Of a stretch of DNA of 5,718 nt, positions 1 through 5,542 are shown one piece after another. How positions within the stretch are numbered: the first letter of the stretch is position 1; each line of letters opens with the position of its first letter. The position numbers were made by a program, and so were the translations under genes. The notes beneath the pieces are model-generated. The model did not search any database. It saw only the letters and a list, made by a program, of their open reading frames with translations, and was not told the origin of the DNA. This DNA is from DASRHY01 sp046765875. GTDB taxonomy: Bacteria > Actinomycetota > Actinomycetes > Propionibacteriales > Kribbellaceae. Where the stretch lies: contig JBKPSJ010000039.1 in NCBI GenBank assembly GCA_046765875.1, positions 1 through 5,718 on the forward strand. Reading direction: 5' to 3'.

Positions 1-41
1 CGCGACTCGGGATTGCTGTAGATCAGGATCACGTACTTCAC
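1..41 (-). CDS. YCII-domain (DGPF-type) protein, 5' end only
   Basis: Reading leftward from a GTG at 41, the frame is open to the window edge and gives MKYVILIYSNPES. That opening (M-K-Y-hhh-I-Y-x-N-P-E) is characteristic of small actinobacterial YCII-related (DGPF domain) proteins, which form ferredoxin-like dimers. They are often encoded near ECF sigma factors, and their biochemical role is mostly unknown. Only 13 complete codons are visible, so the identification rests on this signature alone. The start is supported by a TAGGGT box seven bases upstream and by the lack of a convincing Shine-Dalgarno sequence, which suggests a leaderless transcript. It begins 37 bases after the stop of the upstream membrane-protein gene on the same strand, so some read-through from that gene is also possible. 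Confidence 0.6.
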   Translation of the reverse strand, partial: MKYVILIYSNPES

Positions 42-48
42 GCCGCCG

Positions 49-54
49 ACCCTA
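49..54 (-). promoter_or_regulatory. -10 box TAGGGT of a probable leaderless promoter
   Basis: Read on the minus strand, TAGGGT is followed by seven bases (CGGCGGC) and then the GTG of the YCII-like gene. This matches the TANNNT-N6/7-start layout of leaderless actinobacterial genes. No good -35 hexamer is visible 16 to 19 bases upstream. The box lies in the 37-base gap after the membrane-protein gene. Confidence 0.5.
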
Positions 55-78
55 CTGCGCGCCCGTCGGATGGACCGG

Positions 79-402
79 CTATTGCTGGGCGGAGCGGATG
101 ACGTCCTGGGCCGCGTCGACGTCCTTGGGCCACACGTACACAGTCCAGCCGTCGGTGGTACGGGCCGCGGTTGCCCTGATCCGCGCACCGGTGAGCTTCT
201 CGATCAGCTTGCGCGCATCGGCGTACGACTTGGTCGTGTGGACAGCGGTCAGCAGCCCGAACGTCTTCGGATCGGCCGGACGGGTGTCGACCCGGCGTAC
301 CAGCGAATCGCCGCGCGAGAAGCCCCACCGCAACACCAGCACCAGCAGCCCCAGCGGGATGATCACGGCGAACGGGCCGATGAAGTAGTCGATCGGGTAC
401 AT
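79..402 (-). CDS. Small membrane-anchored protein with DUF2007-like C-terminal domain
   Basis: From ATG 402 this is a 107-residue protein. Residues about 7-25 (FIGPFAVIIPLGLLVLVLRW region) form one hydrophobic segment followed by Arg residues, which suggests a single N-terminal membrane anchor with a cytoplasmic tail. Residues about 49-103 start with a beta strand (LLTAVHTT), continue with a helix (SYADARKLIEKL), and end with GWTVYVWPKDVDAAQDVI. This beta-alpha-beta pattern recalls DUF2007-type 'putative signal-transducing' domains or a SPOR-like fold; neither is proven. The frame stays open to 558, but the extra 52 residues are polar, Arg-rich and not protein-like, so I reject the long version. 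The start is uncertain: GGAAG lies 13 bases before ATG 402, and an in-frame GTG at 414 (adding MLAL) has CAGACT six bases upstream. No specific function can be assigned. Confidence 0.75.
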   Translation of the reverse strand: MYPIDYFIGPFAVIIPLGLLVLVLRWGFSRGDSLVRRVDTRPADPKTFGLLTAVHTTKSYADARKLIEKLTGARIRATAARTTDGWTVYVWPKDVDAAQDVIRSAQQ

Positions 403-545
403 CAGGGCGAGCACACTTCCAGTCTGCGCCTTCCGGAGCCCGACACGCCGAGGGGACCGGTGCACCTGACAGCGGGTGCGTCTAGGTTGGTCGGACTTCC
501 CCGCTGTAGTCCCACCGTCACCGAGTGAATGCTGACAAGGAATTG
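403..545. other. Divergent intergenic region
   Basis: This 143-base stretch separates the divergent starts of the membrane-protein gene and the STAS gene, and must hold promoters for both. On the plus strand I see a TAGGTT -10 candidate at 483-488 and a CTGACA (466-471), but they are only 11 bases apart and so do not form a standard pair. No convincing minus-strand promoter, riboswitch or RNA gene is visible. Confidence 0.5.
483..488 (+). promoter_or_regulatory. Candidate -10 box TAGGTT for the STAS gene
   Basis: TAGGTT fits the TAgNNT -10 consensus of actinobacterial housekeeping sigma factors and would place transcription start near 494-496, giving a leader of about 50 bases to ATG 546. 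No matching -35 hexamer is seen at 16-19 bases, so this is a weak call. Confidence 0.3.
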
Positions 546-962
546 ATGGTCTCTTCACGGCAACCTGATGGGCAGTTCGGGAGTCTTTACGAACGAGCGT
601 CCCGCGTGGATGCTTCCGCCCCGTCGCGGACCGAACCAGGGGGCAGCGCGTTGGATGTAGTGCAGCAGGAGAACGTCGTCCGGCTGGCCGGATACCTGGA
701 CGTCCGCAGCGTGGGCGACGTCCGGCGGGAGCTGAACGACCTGATCGATACCACCGATGGCGACGTGATCGTCGACCTCGAGGCGGTCGATGCGGTCGAT
801 GCGACGGGGCTCGGCCTGCTGGTCGCGTCGCACCGCCGGGTGGAGCGGCTCGGCCGCAACCTGGTCCTGCGGCACCCGGTGCCGTCGGTGGCCCGCATCC
901 TCGCGGTCACCCGCCTGTCCCGCGTCCTGCACGTCGAGCGGACCGCCGCGCTCCCTGCCTGA
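546..962 (+). CDS. STAS-domain anti-sigma factor antagonist (SpoIIAA/RsbV-like)
   Basis: From ATG 546 this is 138 residues; an in-frame GTG at 525 would add seven. I prefer 546 because AAGGA (537-541) lies four bases upstream, although that spacing is short. Residues about 1-35 are polar, Ser/Arg/Gly-rich and probably disordered. The STAS domain follows: strands VVRLAGYLDV and DVIVDLEAVDAVDATGLGLLV, helix ASHRRVERL, then NLVLRHP and a final helix. In this family the antagonist binds an anti-sigma kinase (RsbW/SpoIIAB type) and frees a sigma factor, and the kinase switches it off by phosphorylating a Ser/Thr in the D-x-[ST]-G loop. Here that loop is DATG, with Thr87 (Thr94 from GTG 525) as the candidate phosphosite. 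No kinase, phosphatase or sigma gene is adjacent, so the partner is unknown. It appears monocistronic because a strong hairpin follows. Confidence 0.85.
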   Translation: MVSSRQPDGQFGSLYERASRVDASAPSRTEPGGSALDVVQQENVVRLAGYLDVRSVGDVRRELNDLIDTTDGDVIVDLEAVDAVDATGLGLLVASHRRVERLGRNLVLRHPVPSVARILAVTRLSRVLHVERTAALPA

Positions 963-972
963 CCAGACAAGT

Positions 973-989
973 CGTCCCGCCCCGGGACG
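973..989 (+). repeat. Short hairpin preceding the terminator stem
   Basis: A six-base-pair stem, CGTCCC (973-978) against GGGACG (984-989), with a GCCCC loop. It ends immediately before the larger hairpin at 990-1028, so the STAS transcript would end in tandem stems. It may strengthen termination or protect the 3' end. Confidence 0.4.
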
Positions 990-1028
990 GACCGGTGCCC
1001 GGCTCTCATCCTCATCCGGGCACCGGTC
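990..1028 (+). terminator. Perfect 13-bp stem hairpin, probable terminator of the STAS gene
   Basis: GACCGGTGCCCGG (990-1002) is perfectly inverted at 1016-1028 (CCGGGCACCGGTC), with a 13-base pyrimidine-rich loop. It lies 27 bases after the STAS stop and well before the mutase start. No U-tract follows, which is common for actinobacterial terminators. Since the stem is symmetric it could also stop antisense transcripts. Confidence 0.7.
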
Positions 1029-1047
1029 ACCCGGCGTGTGATCTAAG

Positions 1048-1076
1048 CCTCCGGTGACGCCTGTCACGAGCGGAGG
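1048..1076. promoter_or_regulatory. Imperfect dyad upstream of the mutase promoter, candidate operator
   Basis: CCTCCGGTGAC (1048-1058) and GTCAC-GAG-CGGAGG (1063-1076) are inverted copies around a GCCT centre, broken only by a three-base GAG insertion. The core GTGAC-GCCT-GTCAC (1054-1067) is a typical size for a dimeric repressor site. If transcription starts at 1110, the dyad covers about -62 to -34 and overlaps the likely -35 (AGGACT, 1074-1079). The GGAGG at its right end is 33 bases from the ATG, too far to be a ribosome site. Operator function is inference. Confidence 0.3.
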
Positions 1077-1097
1077 ACTCACAAGCGCACACGGTCC

Positions 1098-1103
1098 TAC
1101 CCT
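1098..1103 (+). promoter_or_regulatory. -10 box TACCCT of a leaderless promoter for the mutase gene
   Basis: TACCCT is followed by exactly six bases (CGGGTT) and then ATG 1110, so transcription would start at or next to the initiation codon. A weak -35 (AGGACT, 1074-1079; three of six consensus bases) lies 18 bases upstream. There is no Shine-Dalgarno sequence in the usual window. The same CCTACCCT octamer with the same spacing recurs before the next gene. Confidence 0.6.
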
Positions 1104-1109
1104 CGGGTT

Positions 1110-3104
1110 ATGCCTGCGTCCTCAGCCCCCGATCCCGCGCGCCCCTGGGTGATGCGGACGTACGCCGGCCACTCGTCCGCGGCGGAGTCGAACGCACTGT
1201 TCCGGCGCAACCTCGGCAAGGGCCAGACCGGCCTGTCGGTGGCGTTCGACCTGCCGACCCAGACCGGGTACGACCCCGACCACCCGCTGGCGCGCGGCGA
1301 GGTCGGCAAGGTCGGCGTGCCGGTCGCGCACCTCGGTGACATGCGGGACCTCTTCGACCAGATCCCGCTGGCCGAGATGAACACCTCGATGACGATCAAC
1401 GCCACCGCCATGTGGTTGCTGGCGCTGTACCAGGTGGTGGCCGAGGAGCAGGGCGCGTCGCCGCACGACCTGACCGGGACGACGCAGAACGACATCGTCA
1501 AGGAGTACCTGTCCCGCGGGACCTACGCGTTCCCGCCGGAGCACTCGTTGCGGCTGACGACGGACCTGATCGCGTACACGGTGGCCGAGGTGCCGCAGTG
1601 GAACCCGATCAACATCTGCAGCTATCACCTGCAGGAGGCGGGCGCGACGCCCGTACAGGAATTGGCCTTCGCGCTGTCGACCGCGATCGCCGTTCTCGAC
1701 CGGGTACGCGATTCCGGGCAGGTGCGGATGGAGCGATTCGGCGACGTCGTGCAGCGGATCTCGTTCTTCGTGAACGCCGGCGTGCGCTTCATCGAGGAGA
1801 CCTGCAAGATGCGCGCGTTCGTGCGCTTGTGGGACGAGATCACGCTCAACCGGTACGGCGTACAGGACCCCAAGCACCGGCGGCTCCGGTACGGCGTCCA
1901 GGTGAACTCACTCGGCCTGACCGAGGCCCAACCGGAGAACAACGTCCAGCGGATCGTGCTGGAGATGCTAGGCGTCACGCTGTCGAAGAACGCGCGCGCC
2001 CGGGCGGTCCAGTTGCCGGCCTGGAACGAAGCACTCGGGCTACCGCGGCCGTGGGACCAGCAGTGGTCCCTGCGAATGCAGCAGGTGCTCGCGTACGAGT
2101 CCGACCTGCTCGAGTACGACGACATCTTCGACGGCTCGCACGTCATCGAGGCCAAGGTGGCCGAACTGACTGCAGCAGCACAGGAGGAGATCGACCGGGT
2201 GCAGGCGATGGGCGGCGCGGTCGCTGCGGTCGAGTCCGGCTACCTCAAGCAGGCGCTGGTCGCGTCGCACGCCGAGCGCCGCCGCCGGATCGAGTCCGGC
2301 GAGCAGATCGTCGTCGGCGTCAACGAGTTCACCAACACCGAGCCGTCGCCGCTGATCGCCGACCTCGAGACCGCGATCCACCGGGTCGATCCCGCCGCCG
2401 AGGCCGCCGCGGTTGATTCGGTCCGCCACTGGCGCTCGCAGCGGTCTGCCGAAGAGGTCAGCACGGCGCTTGACGAACTCCGCGGGGTTGCCAAGGGCAA
2501 CGAAAACCTGATGCCCGCGACGCTGGCCTGCGTACGTGCGGGCGTGACGACGGGGGAGTGGGCCGGGGTGCTGCGCGAGGTGTTCGGCGAGTACCGCGCA
2601 CCGACCGGCGTGACCGGTTCGGTCGGCGTCACCGACGGCGGCGAGGAGATCGCCGCGGCACGGGCGAAGGTGTCGGCGACCGCCGAGGCGTTGGGCGGGC
2701 GGCTGCGGCTGCTGGTCGGCAAGCCCGGGCTCGACGGTCATTCGAACGGGGCCGAGCAGGTGGCGGTGCGCGCCCGTGACGTCGGCTTCGAGGTCGTGTA
2801 CCAGGGCATCCGGCTGACCCCGGAGCAGATCGTGGCGGCCTCCGTCGCCGAGGACGTGCACTGCGTCGGGCTGTCGATCCTGTCCGGCTCGCACATGGAA
2901 CTGGTCCCGCAGGTGGTGGCGGGGCTGCGCGAGGCCGGGCTGGACGACGTACCGGTGGTGGTCGGCGGGATCGTCCCGGACGCCGACGCCCGGGCGCTGC
3001 GCGAAGCGGGGGTGGCGGCGGTGTACACCCCGAAGGACTACGACCTGACCGGGATGATGTCCGACGTCGTCGACGTGATCCGGCGGGCGAACGACCTACC
3101 CTGA
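1110..3104 (+). CDS. meaA: Coenzyme B12-dependent ethylmalonyl-CoA mutase (MeaA-type)
   Basis: This is a 664-residue acyl-CoA mutase with both domains in one chain. The catalytic TIM barrel begins almost at the N-terminus (WVMRTYAGHS, Tyr18; then GLSVAFDLPTQTGYDPDH, about 43-60), includes NTSMTINATAMW and NICSYHLQEAGATPVQE, and runs to about residue 400. After a linker, the B12-binding domain (about 528-660) has the base-off D-x-H-x-x-G motif at Asp542-Gly-His544-x-x-Gly547, with His544 the cobalt ligand, then S-x-L at 589-591 and GG at 619-620. The short N-terminus, the PTQTGYDPDH segment and the overall similarity to Streptomyces MeaA point to ethylmalonyl-CoA mutase, which converts (2R)-ethylmalonyl-CoA to (2S)-methylsuccinyl-CoA in the ethylmalonyl-CoA pathway for acetyl-CoA assimilation. 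Methylmalonyl- or isobutyryl-CoA mutase is less likely. The usual partner ccr (crotonyl-CoA carboxylase/reductase) is not in view. Substrate assignment is by family resemblance. Confidence 0.9.
   Translation: MPASSAPDPARPWVMRTYAGHSSAAESNALFRRNLGKGQTGLSVAFDLPTQTGYDPDHPLARGEVGKVGVPVAHLGDMRDLFDQIPLAEMNTSMTINATAMWLLALYQVVAEEQGASPHDLTGTTQNDIVKEYLSRGTYAFPPEHSLRLTTDLIAYTVAEVPQWNPINICSYHLQEAGATPVQELAFALSTAIAVLDRVRDSGQVRMERFGDVVQRISFFVNAGVRFIEETCKMRAFVRLWDEITLNRYGVQDPKHRRLRYGVQVNSLGLTEAQPENNVQRIVLEMLGVTLSKNARARAVQLPAWNEALGLPRPWDQQWSLRMQQVLAYESDLLEYDDIFDGSHVIEAKVAELTAAAQEEIDRVQAMGGAVAAVESGYLKQALVASHAERRRRIESGEQIVVGVNEFTNTEPSPLIADLETAIHRVDPAAEAAAVDSVRHWRSQRSAEEVSTALDELRGVAKGNENLMPATLACVRAGVTTGEWAGVLREVFGEYRAPTGVTGSVGVTDGGEEIAAARAKVSATAEALGGRLRLLVGKPGLDGHSNGAEQVAVRARDVGFEVVYQGIRLTPEQIVAASVAEDVHCVGLSILSGSHMELVPQVVAGLREAGLDDVPVVVGGIVPDADARALREAGVAAVYTPKDYDLTGMMSDVVDVIRRANDLP
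3097..3102 (+). promoter_or_regulatory. -10 box TACCCT embedded in the end of the mutase gene
   Basis: TACCCT falls within the last two sense codons and the stop of the mutase gene (CTA CCC TGA), is followed by six bases (GACCGT), and then GTG 3109. Position and sequence copy the mutase gene's own promoter. No good -35 is visible, and no Shine-Dalgarno sequence precedes the GTG, so a leaderless start is likely; translational coupling to the mutase is the alternative. Confidence 0.55.
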
Positions 3105-3108
3105 CCGT

Positions 3109-3951
3109 GTGCTGACCCGCCGGACCGTGCTCGCCGCGCTCGGCCTGAGCGTGGCCGGGTGCTCTCTGGTCAAGCACAAGGAACCCGGTCCGACTGTGAC
3201 CCGGGTGACGTACGGGGACGACCCGTCACAGGTGGCCGACCTGCATCTGCCGCCGGGCACCGGCAAGCTCCCTGTGGCGGTGGTGATTCACGGCGGGTTC
3301 TGGCTGAAGGAGTACGGGATCGAACTGGCGACGCCACTCGCGGTCGATCTTGTCCGGCACGGCCTGGCGGCGTACGCGCTGGAGTACCGGCGGCTCGGAA
3401 ACGGCGGCGGCTGGCCGATGACGATGGACGACGTTGCCCGGGGTATCGATGCGCTCGCCGACCACGCCGATCGGCTCGACCTGGGCCGGGTGATCACCAT
3501 CGGTCATTCGGCCGGCGGTCAGCTGGCCGCGTGGGCAGCCGCCCGGCCCGGGCTGCCAGCGGATGCGCCGGGCGCCGGGCCGAGGGTGAAGGTCGCGGGA
3601 GTGATCTCACAGGCCGGTCTCGTCGACCTGGTCGGGGCCGGTGGTGACGCGATCGGCAAACCGGTGGCCGACTTCCTCGGGGCGACGCCCGGTGAGAACC
3701 CGGCTCGTTACAAGCTCGCCTCACCGTACGAACGGCTGCCGCTGCGGGTACCGGTGACGCTGCTGCACGGCACCGCGGACCACGTCATGCCGATCGGGCA
3801 GAGCAGCCGGTTCGTGACGGCGGCCCGGGATGCCGGTGACCGTGCCGAGCTGGTCCGACTGCCGCGGGTCGGCCATTTCGAGCTGATCGACCCCGGGGAC
3901 GAGTCGTGGCAGATCTGCCTGCAGAAACTCCATGCCCTGATCAGCTCTTGA
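3109..3951 (+). CDS. Tat-type lipoprotein alpha/beta hydrolase (esterase-like)
   Basis: This 280-residue protein starts at GTG. The N-terminus has a twin arginine (TRRTVLAA, residues 3-10), a short hydrophobic stretch, and a lipobox VAGC with Cys18 as the lipidation site, so it is probably exported by Tat and anchored outside the cytoplasmic membrane. The mature part is an alpha/beta hydrolase: oxyanion-hole HGGFW (61-65), nucleophile elbow GHSAGG with Ser134, acid Asp224 (HGTADHVMP) and His256 (VGHFEL), giving a full triad. The HGG motif and the EYRRLGNGGGWP segment place it with BD-FAE/kynurenine-formamidase-like carboxylesterases, often misannotated as S9 peptidases. Its substrate is unknown. 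It begins four bases after the mutase stop, apparently from its own promoter, so proximity alone does not imply a role in the ethylmalonyl-CoA pathway. Its 3' end overlaps the convergent oxidase gene by 11 bases. Confidence 0.85.
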   Translation: MLTRRTVLAALGLSVAGCSLVKHKEPGPTVTRVTYGDDPSQVADLHLPPGTGKLPVAVVIHGGFWLKEYGIELATPLAVDLVRHGLAAYALEYRRLGNGGGWPMTMDDVARGIDALADHADRLDLGRVITIGHSAGGQLAAWAAARPGLPADAPGAGPRVKVAGVISQAGLVDLVGAGGDAIGKPVADFLGATPGENPARYKLASPYERLPLRVPVTLLHGTADHVMPIGQSSRFVTAARDAGDRAELVRLPRVGHFELIDPGDESWQICLQKLHALISS

Positions 3952-4861
3952 CCAGCGCCAGTACCTCGTCGGCGCAGCCCCACGACACGGTCACACCCGC
4001 GCCGCCGTGGCCGTAGCAGTGCACCACCCGGCGGTCGTTCAGCTCGGTCGCCTCGCAGCGGATCGCCGGCCGGGCAGGCCGTAGCCCGACCCGATGGCCG
4101 ATGACCTCGGCGTCCGCCAGCCGGGGGATCAGCCTGACCGCGCGGGTCATCATCCGCTCTGCCGTGACCGGGTCGGCGCTCAGGTTCCAGTCGCCGGGCT
4201 GCGAGGTACCTCCGACGACGACGTCGTGCTCGCGCGGTACGACATAGATGAGCTCGCCGTCGGCGTCCTCCGCGATCAGCCATTCGGTCAGGCCGGGCTG
4301 GGTGACGTACATGATCTGGCCGCGTACCGGCGAGAGGCTGTCGTCGCCGGCCATCCGCCGCGCGCCGAGTCCGGCGCAGTTGACCACCACCTGCGCCGTG
4401 TTCGGCAATGCCGACAGGGCCGCCCGGGTGAGCGTGCCGCCGGCGGCCTCGAGCCGCCCGACCAGGTACGGCAGGTAGCCCGGCATCTCGACCACCGGTG
4501 CGGTGAACGACCAGCCGTCGGGGTACCCGGCCGGCAGGTCGGTGACACGGTGAAGGTCCGGTACGGCGCCCGCCCACCAAGGGTCGGGCGCCGTGACCCG
4601 CAGCAGTTCGCTGCCAACCTGCAGCCGGATCGACTCCTCATGCTCGGCCAGCCCGGCAAGCTCGTCGTACGTCGACTTCGACCACGCGGCGACCTTGTCC
4701 CGCGGCGCGGCCAGGTATGGGTACCAGACCGCGGCCGCCACCGCCGAGGTGGTCTCCAGCGGCAGATCGCGGGCGAACACCGCCACCTCGTAGCCGGACT
4801 CGGCCAGCCGCACCGCGCAGGACAGTCCGATGACGCCCGCGCCGACGACGATCACCCGCAT
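3941..4861 (-). CDS. FAD-dependent D-amino-acid oxidase
   Basis: The 306-residue protein opens with a dinucleotide-binding strand and loop, VIVVGAGVIGLSCA (GxGxxG at 7-12). It carries the D-amino-acid oxidase family signatures: VNCAGLGAR (160-168), PVRGQI (178-183), IYVVPR with Tyr206, GLRPARP with Arg261 (the expected substrate-carboxylate ligand) and HCYGHGGAGVTVSWGCA (281-297). Such enzymes oxidise D-amino acids to 2-oxo acids with release of ammonia and hydrogen peroxide. A D-aspartate oxidase preference cannot be excluded, and glycine oxidase is less likely given the HxYGHGG and GLRPxRP motifs. There is no signal peptide, so it is cytoplasmic. It lies 19 bases behind the DJ-1-like gene on the same strand and is likely co-transcribed. 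The gap has no Shine-Dalgarno sequence, but TAAGAAT lies just upstream, so an extra leaderless start is possible. Confidence 0.88.
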   Translation of the reverse strand: MRVIVVGAGVIGLSCAVRLAESGYEVAVFARDLPLETTSAVAAAVWYPYLAAPRDKVAAWSKSTYDELAGLAEHEESIRLQVGSELLRVTAPDPWWAGAVPDLHRVTDLPAGYPDGWSFTAPVVEMPGYLPYLVGRLEAAGGTLTRAALSALPNTAQVVVNCAGLGARRMAGDDSLSPVRGQIMYVTQPGLTEWLIAEDADGELIYVVPREHDVVVGGTSQPGDWNLSADPVTAERMMTRAVRLIPRLADAEVIGHRVGLRPARPAIRCEATELNDRRVVHCYGHGGAGVTVSWGCADEVLALVKS

Positions 4862-4867
4862 CCGGCC

Positions 4868-4874
4868 ATTCTTA
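4868..4874 (-). promoter_or_regulatory. Possible internal -10 (TAAGAAT) before the oxidase gene
   Basis: In the 19-base gap after the DJ-1-like gene, TAAGAAT on the minus strand is followed by GGCCGG and then ATG 4861. Neither hexamer in it is a perfect TANNNT, but the spacing and the lack of a ribosome site fit the leaderless pattern seen elsewhere in the window. Confidence 0.3.
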
Positions 4875-4880
4875 CGGCAA

Positions 4881-5447
4881 TCAGGGCGTAGCGGGTGCCT
4901 TCGCGCGCAGGATCTGGATGAACTCGCGCATCCAGGCCGGGTGGTCCGGCCAGGCCCGGCCGGAGACCATCAGCCCGTCGACGACGGCCTCGGAGTCGAC
5001 GAACTCCGCACCTGCGGCGCGGACGTCCGGCGCCAGCGCCGGGTACGCCGCGGACCGGCGGCCCTCGAGCAACCCGGCCGCGGTGAGCGTCAGCGCGCCG
5101 TGGCACAGGTGCGCGAGCGGCTTCTGCTCGTCCATGAAGTGCTTCAGGATGCGGGCGCAGTCCGGGTCGTTGCGGATGTACTCCGGCGCCCGGCCGCCCG
5201 GGATCACCACGGCGACGTAGTCGGCCGGGTCGACGTCGGCGAACGCGATGTCGGCGTCCCAGGTGTGGCCCAGCTTCTCGGTGTAGGTGTCGAAGCCGTC
5301 GATGAAGTCGTGCACCACGAACTGCAACTTCTTCTTCGTGGGAGCGGCGACGACGACCTCGTACCCTTCCTCGGTCAGCCGCTGGTAGGGGTAGAAGAAT
5401 TCGAGGTCTTCGGCGGCATCTCCGGTGAGTAACAGCACCTTGGTCAT
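4881..5447 (-). CDS. DJ-1/PfpI family protein, DJ-1D-like (putative glyoxalase/deglycase)
   Basis: This 188-residue protein has the complete DJ-1/PfpI fold: KVLLLTGDAAEDLE with conserved Glu13, VVIPGGRAPEY (80-90), and nucleophile elbow HLCHGA with Cys115-His116. It resembles the archaeal PfpI/PH1704 proteins but carries an extra segment (HDFIDGFDTYTEKLGHTW, about 46-63). In my recollection a similar segment occurs in the domains of plant DJ-1D, for which glyoxalase III activity (methylglyoxal to lactate) has been reported. Cysteine-dependent handling of reactive carbonyls is therefore the likeliest role, with protease or general stress chaperone as older family labels. The protein is cytoplasmic. 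The start is secure: GAGGAGGG (5459-5466) lies 11 bases upstream, one of the few clear ribosome sites here. It is first in a pair with the D-amino-acid oxidase and divergent from a dipeptidase-like gene. Confidence 0.87.
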   Translation of the reverse strand: MTKVLLLTGDAAEDLEFFYPYQRLTEEGYEVVVAAPTKKKLQFVVHDFIDGFDTYTEKLGHTWDADIAFADVDPADYVAVVIPGGRAPEYIRNDPDCARILKHFMDEQKPLAHLCHGALTLTAAGLLEGRRSAAYPALAPDVRAAGAEFVDSEAVVDGLMVSGRAWPDHPAWMREFIQILRAKAPATP

Positions 5448-5542
5448 TCTGAACCGGTCCCTCCTCGGTGGGTGGCGCGCTCCGCAACCCAGTCTGCTCC
5501 GCGTCCCCAGCCCGACGCCATGCCTGCTGGTTAACTACAGGC
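5448..5542. promoter_or_regulatory. Divergent promoter region of the DJ-1-like and dipeptidase-like genes
   Basis: This 95-base gap must hold both promoters. On the plus strand, TTAACT (5531-5536) lies exactly six bases before GTG 5543 and may be a leaderless -10, though its second base departs from TANNNT. On the minus strand, GAGGAGGG at 5459-5466 is the ribosome site of the DJ-1-like gene; I cannot pick out its -10 with confidence. No clear operator dyad is visible beyond the six-base GTTAAC palindrome (5530-5535). Confidence 0.4.

Noticed and set aside
466..488. CTGACA and TAGGTT as a matched -35/-10 pair
   Set aside because: The spacer is 11 bases, far from the 16-19 needed for sigma-70-type promoters.
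70..528. Plus-strand open frame opposite the membrane-protein gene
   Set aside because: Composition (His/Gln/Arg/Pro-rich, no domain) is that of an antisense shadow of a high-GC gene.
403..558. Upstream extension of the minus-strand membrane-protein gene to an ATG at 558
   Set aside because: The added 52 residues are Arg/Pro-rich with no protein-like pattern, overlap the STAS gene start, and push the membrane anchor into the middle; ATG 402 or GTG 414 fits better.
1071..1076. CGGAGG as ribosome binding site of the mutase
   Set aside because: It lies 33 bases from ATG 1110 and no in-frame start lies at normal spacing; it forms one arm of the dyad instead.
963..1109. Cobalamin riboswitch ahead of the B12-dependent mutase
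   Set aside because: The gap is only 147 bases, is occupied by hairpins and a leaderless promoter, and shows no B12-box-like sequence; no leader would be transcribed from the predicted start.
1412..2416. 334-codon open frame inside the mutase gene on the same strand
   Set aside because: Extremely Arg/Ala-rich off-frame reading of a gene whose own frame carries clear mutase motifs.
3708..4580. Long minus-strand frame spanning the hydrolase end and the oxidase
   Set aside because: Arg/Gly-rich shadow frame; the oxidase frame with GxGxxG, GLRPARP and HCYGHGG is the real one.
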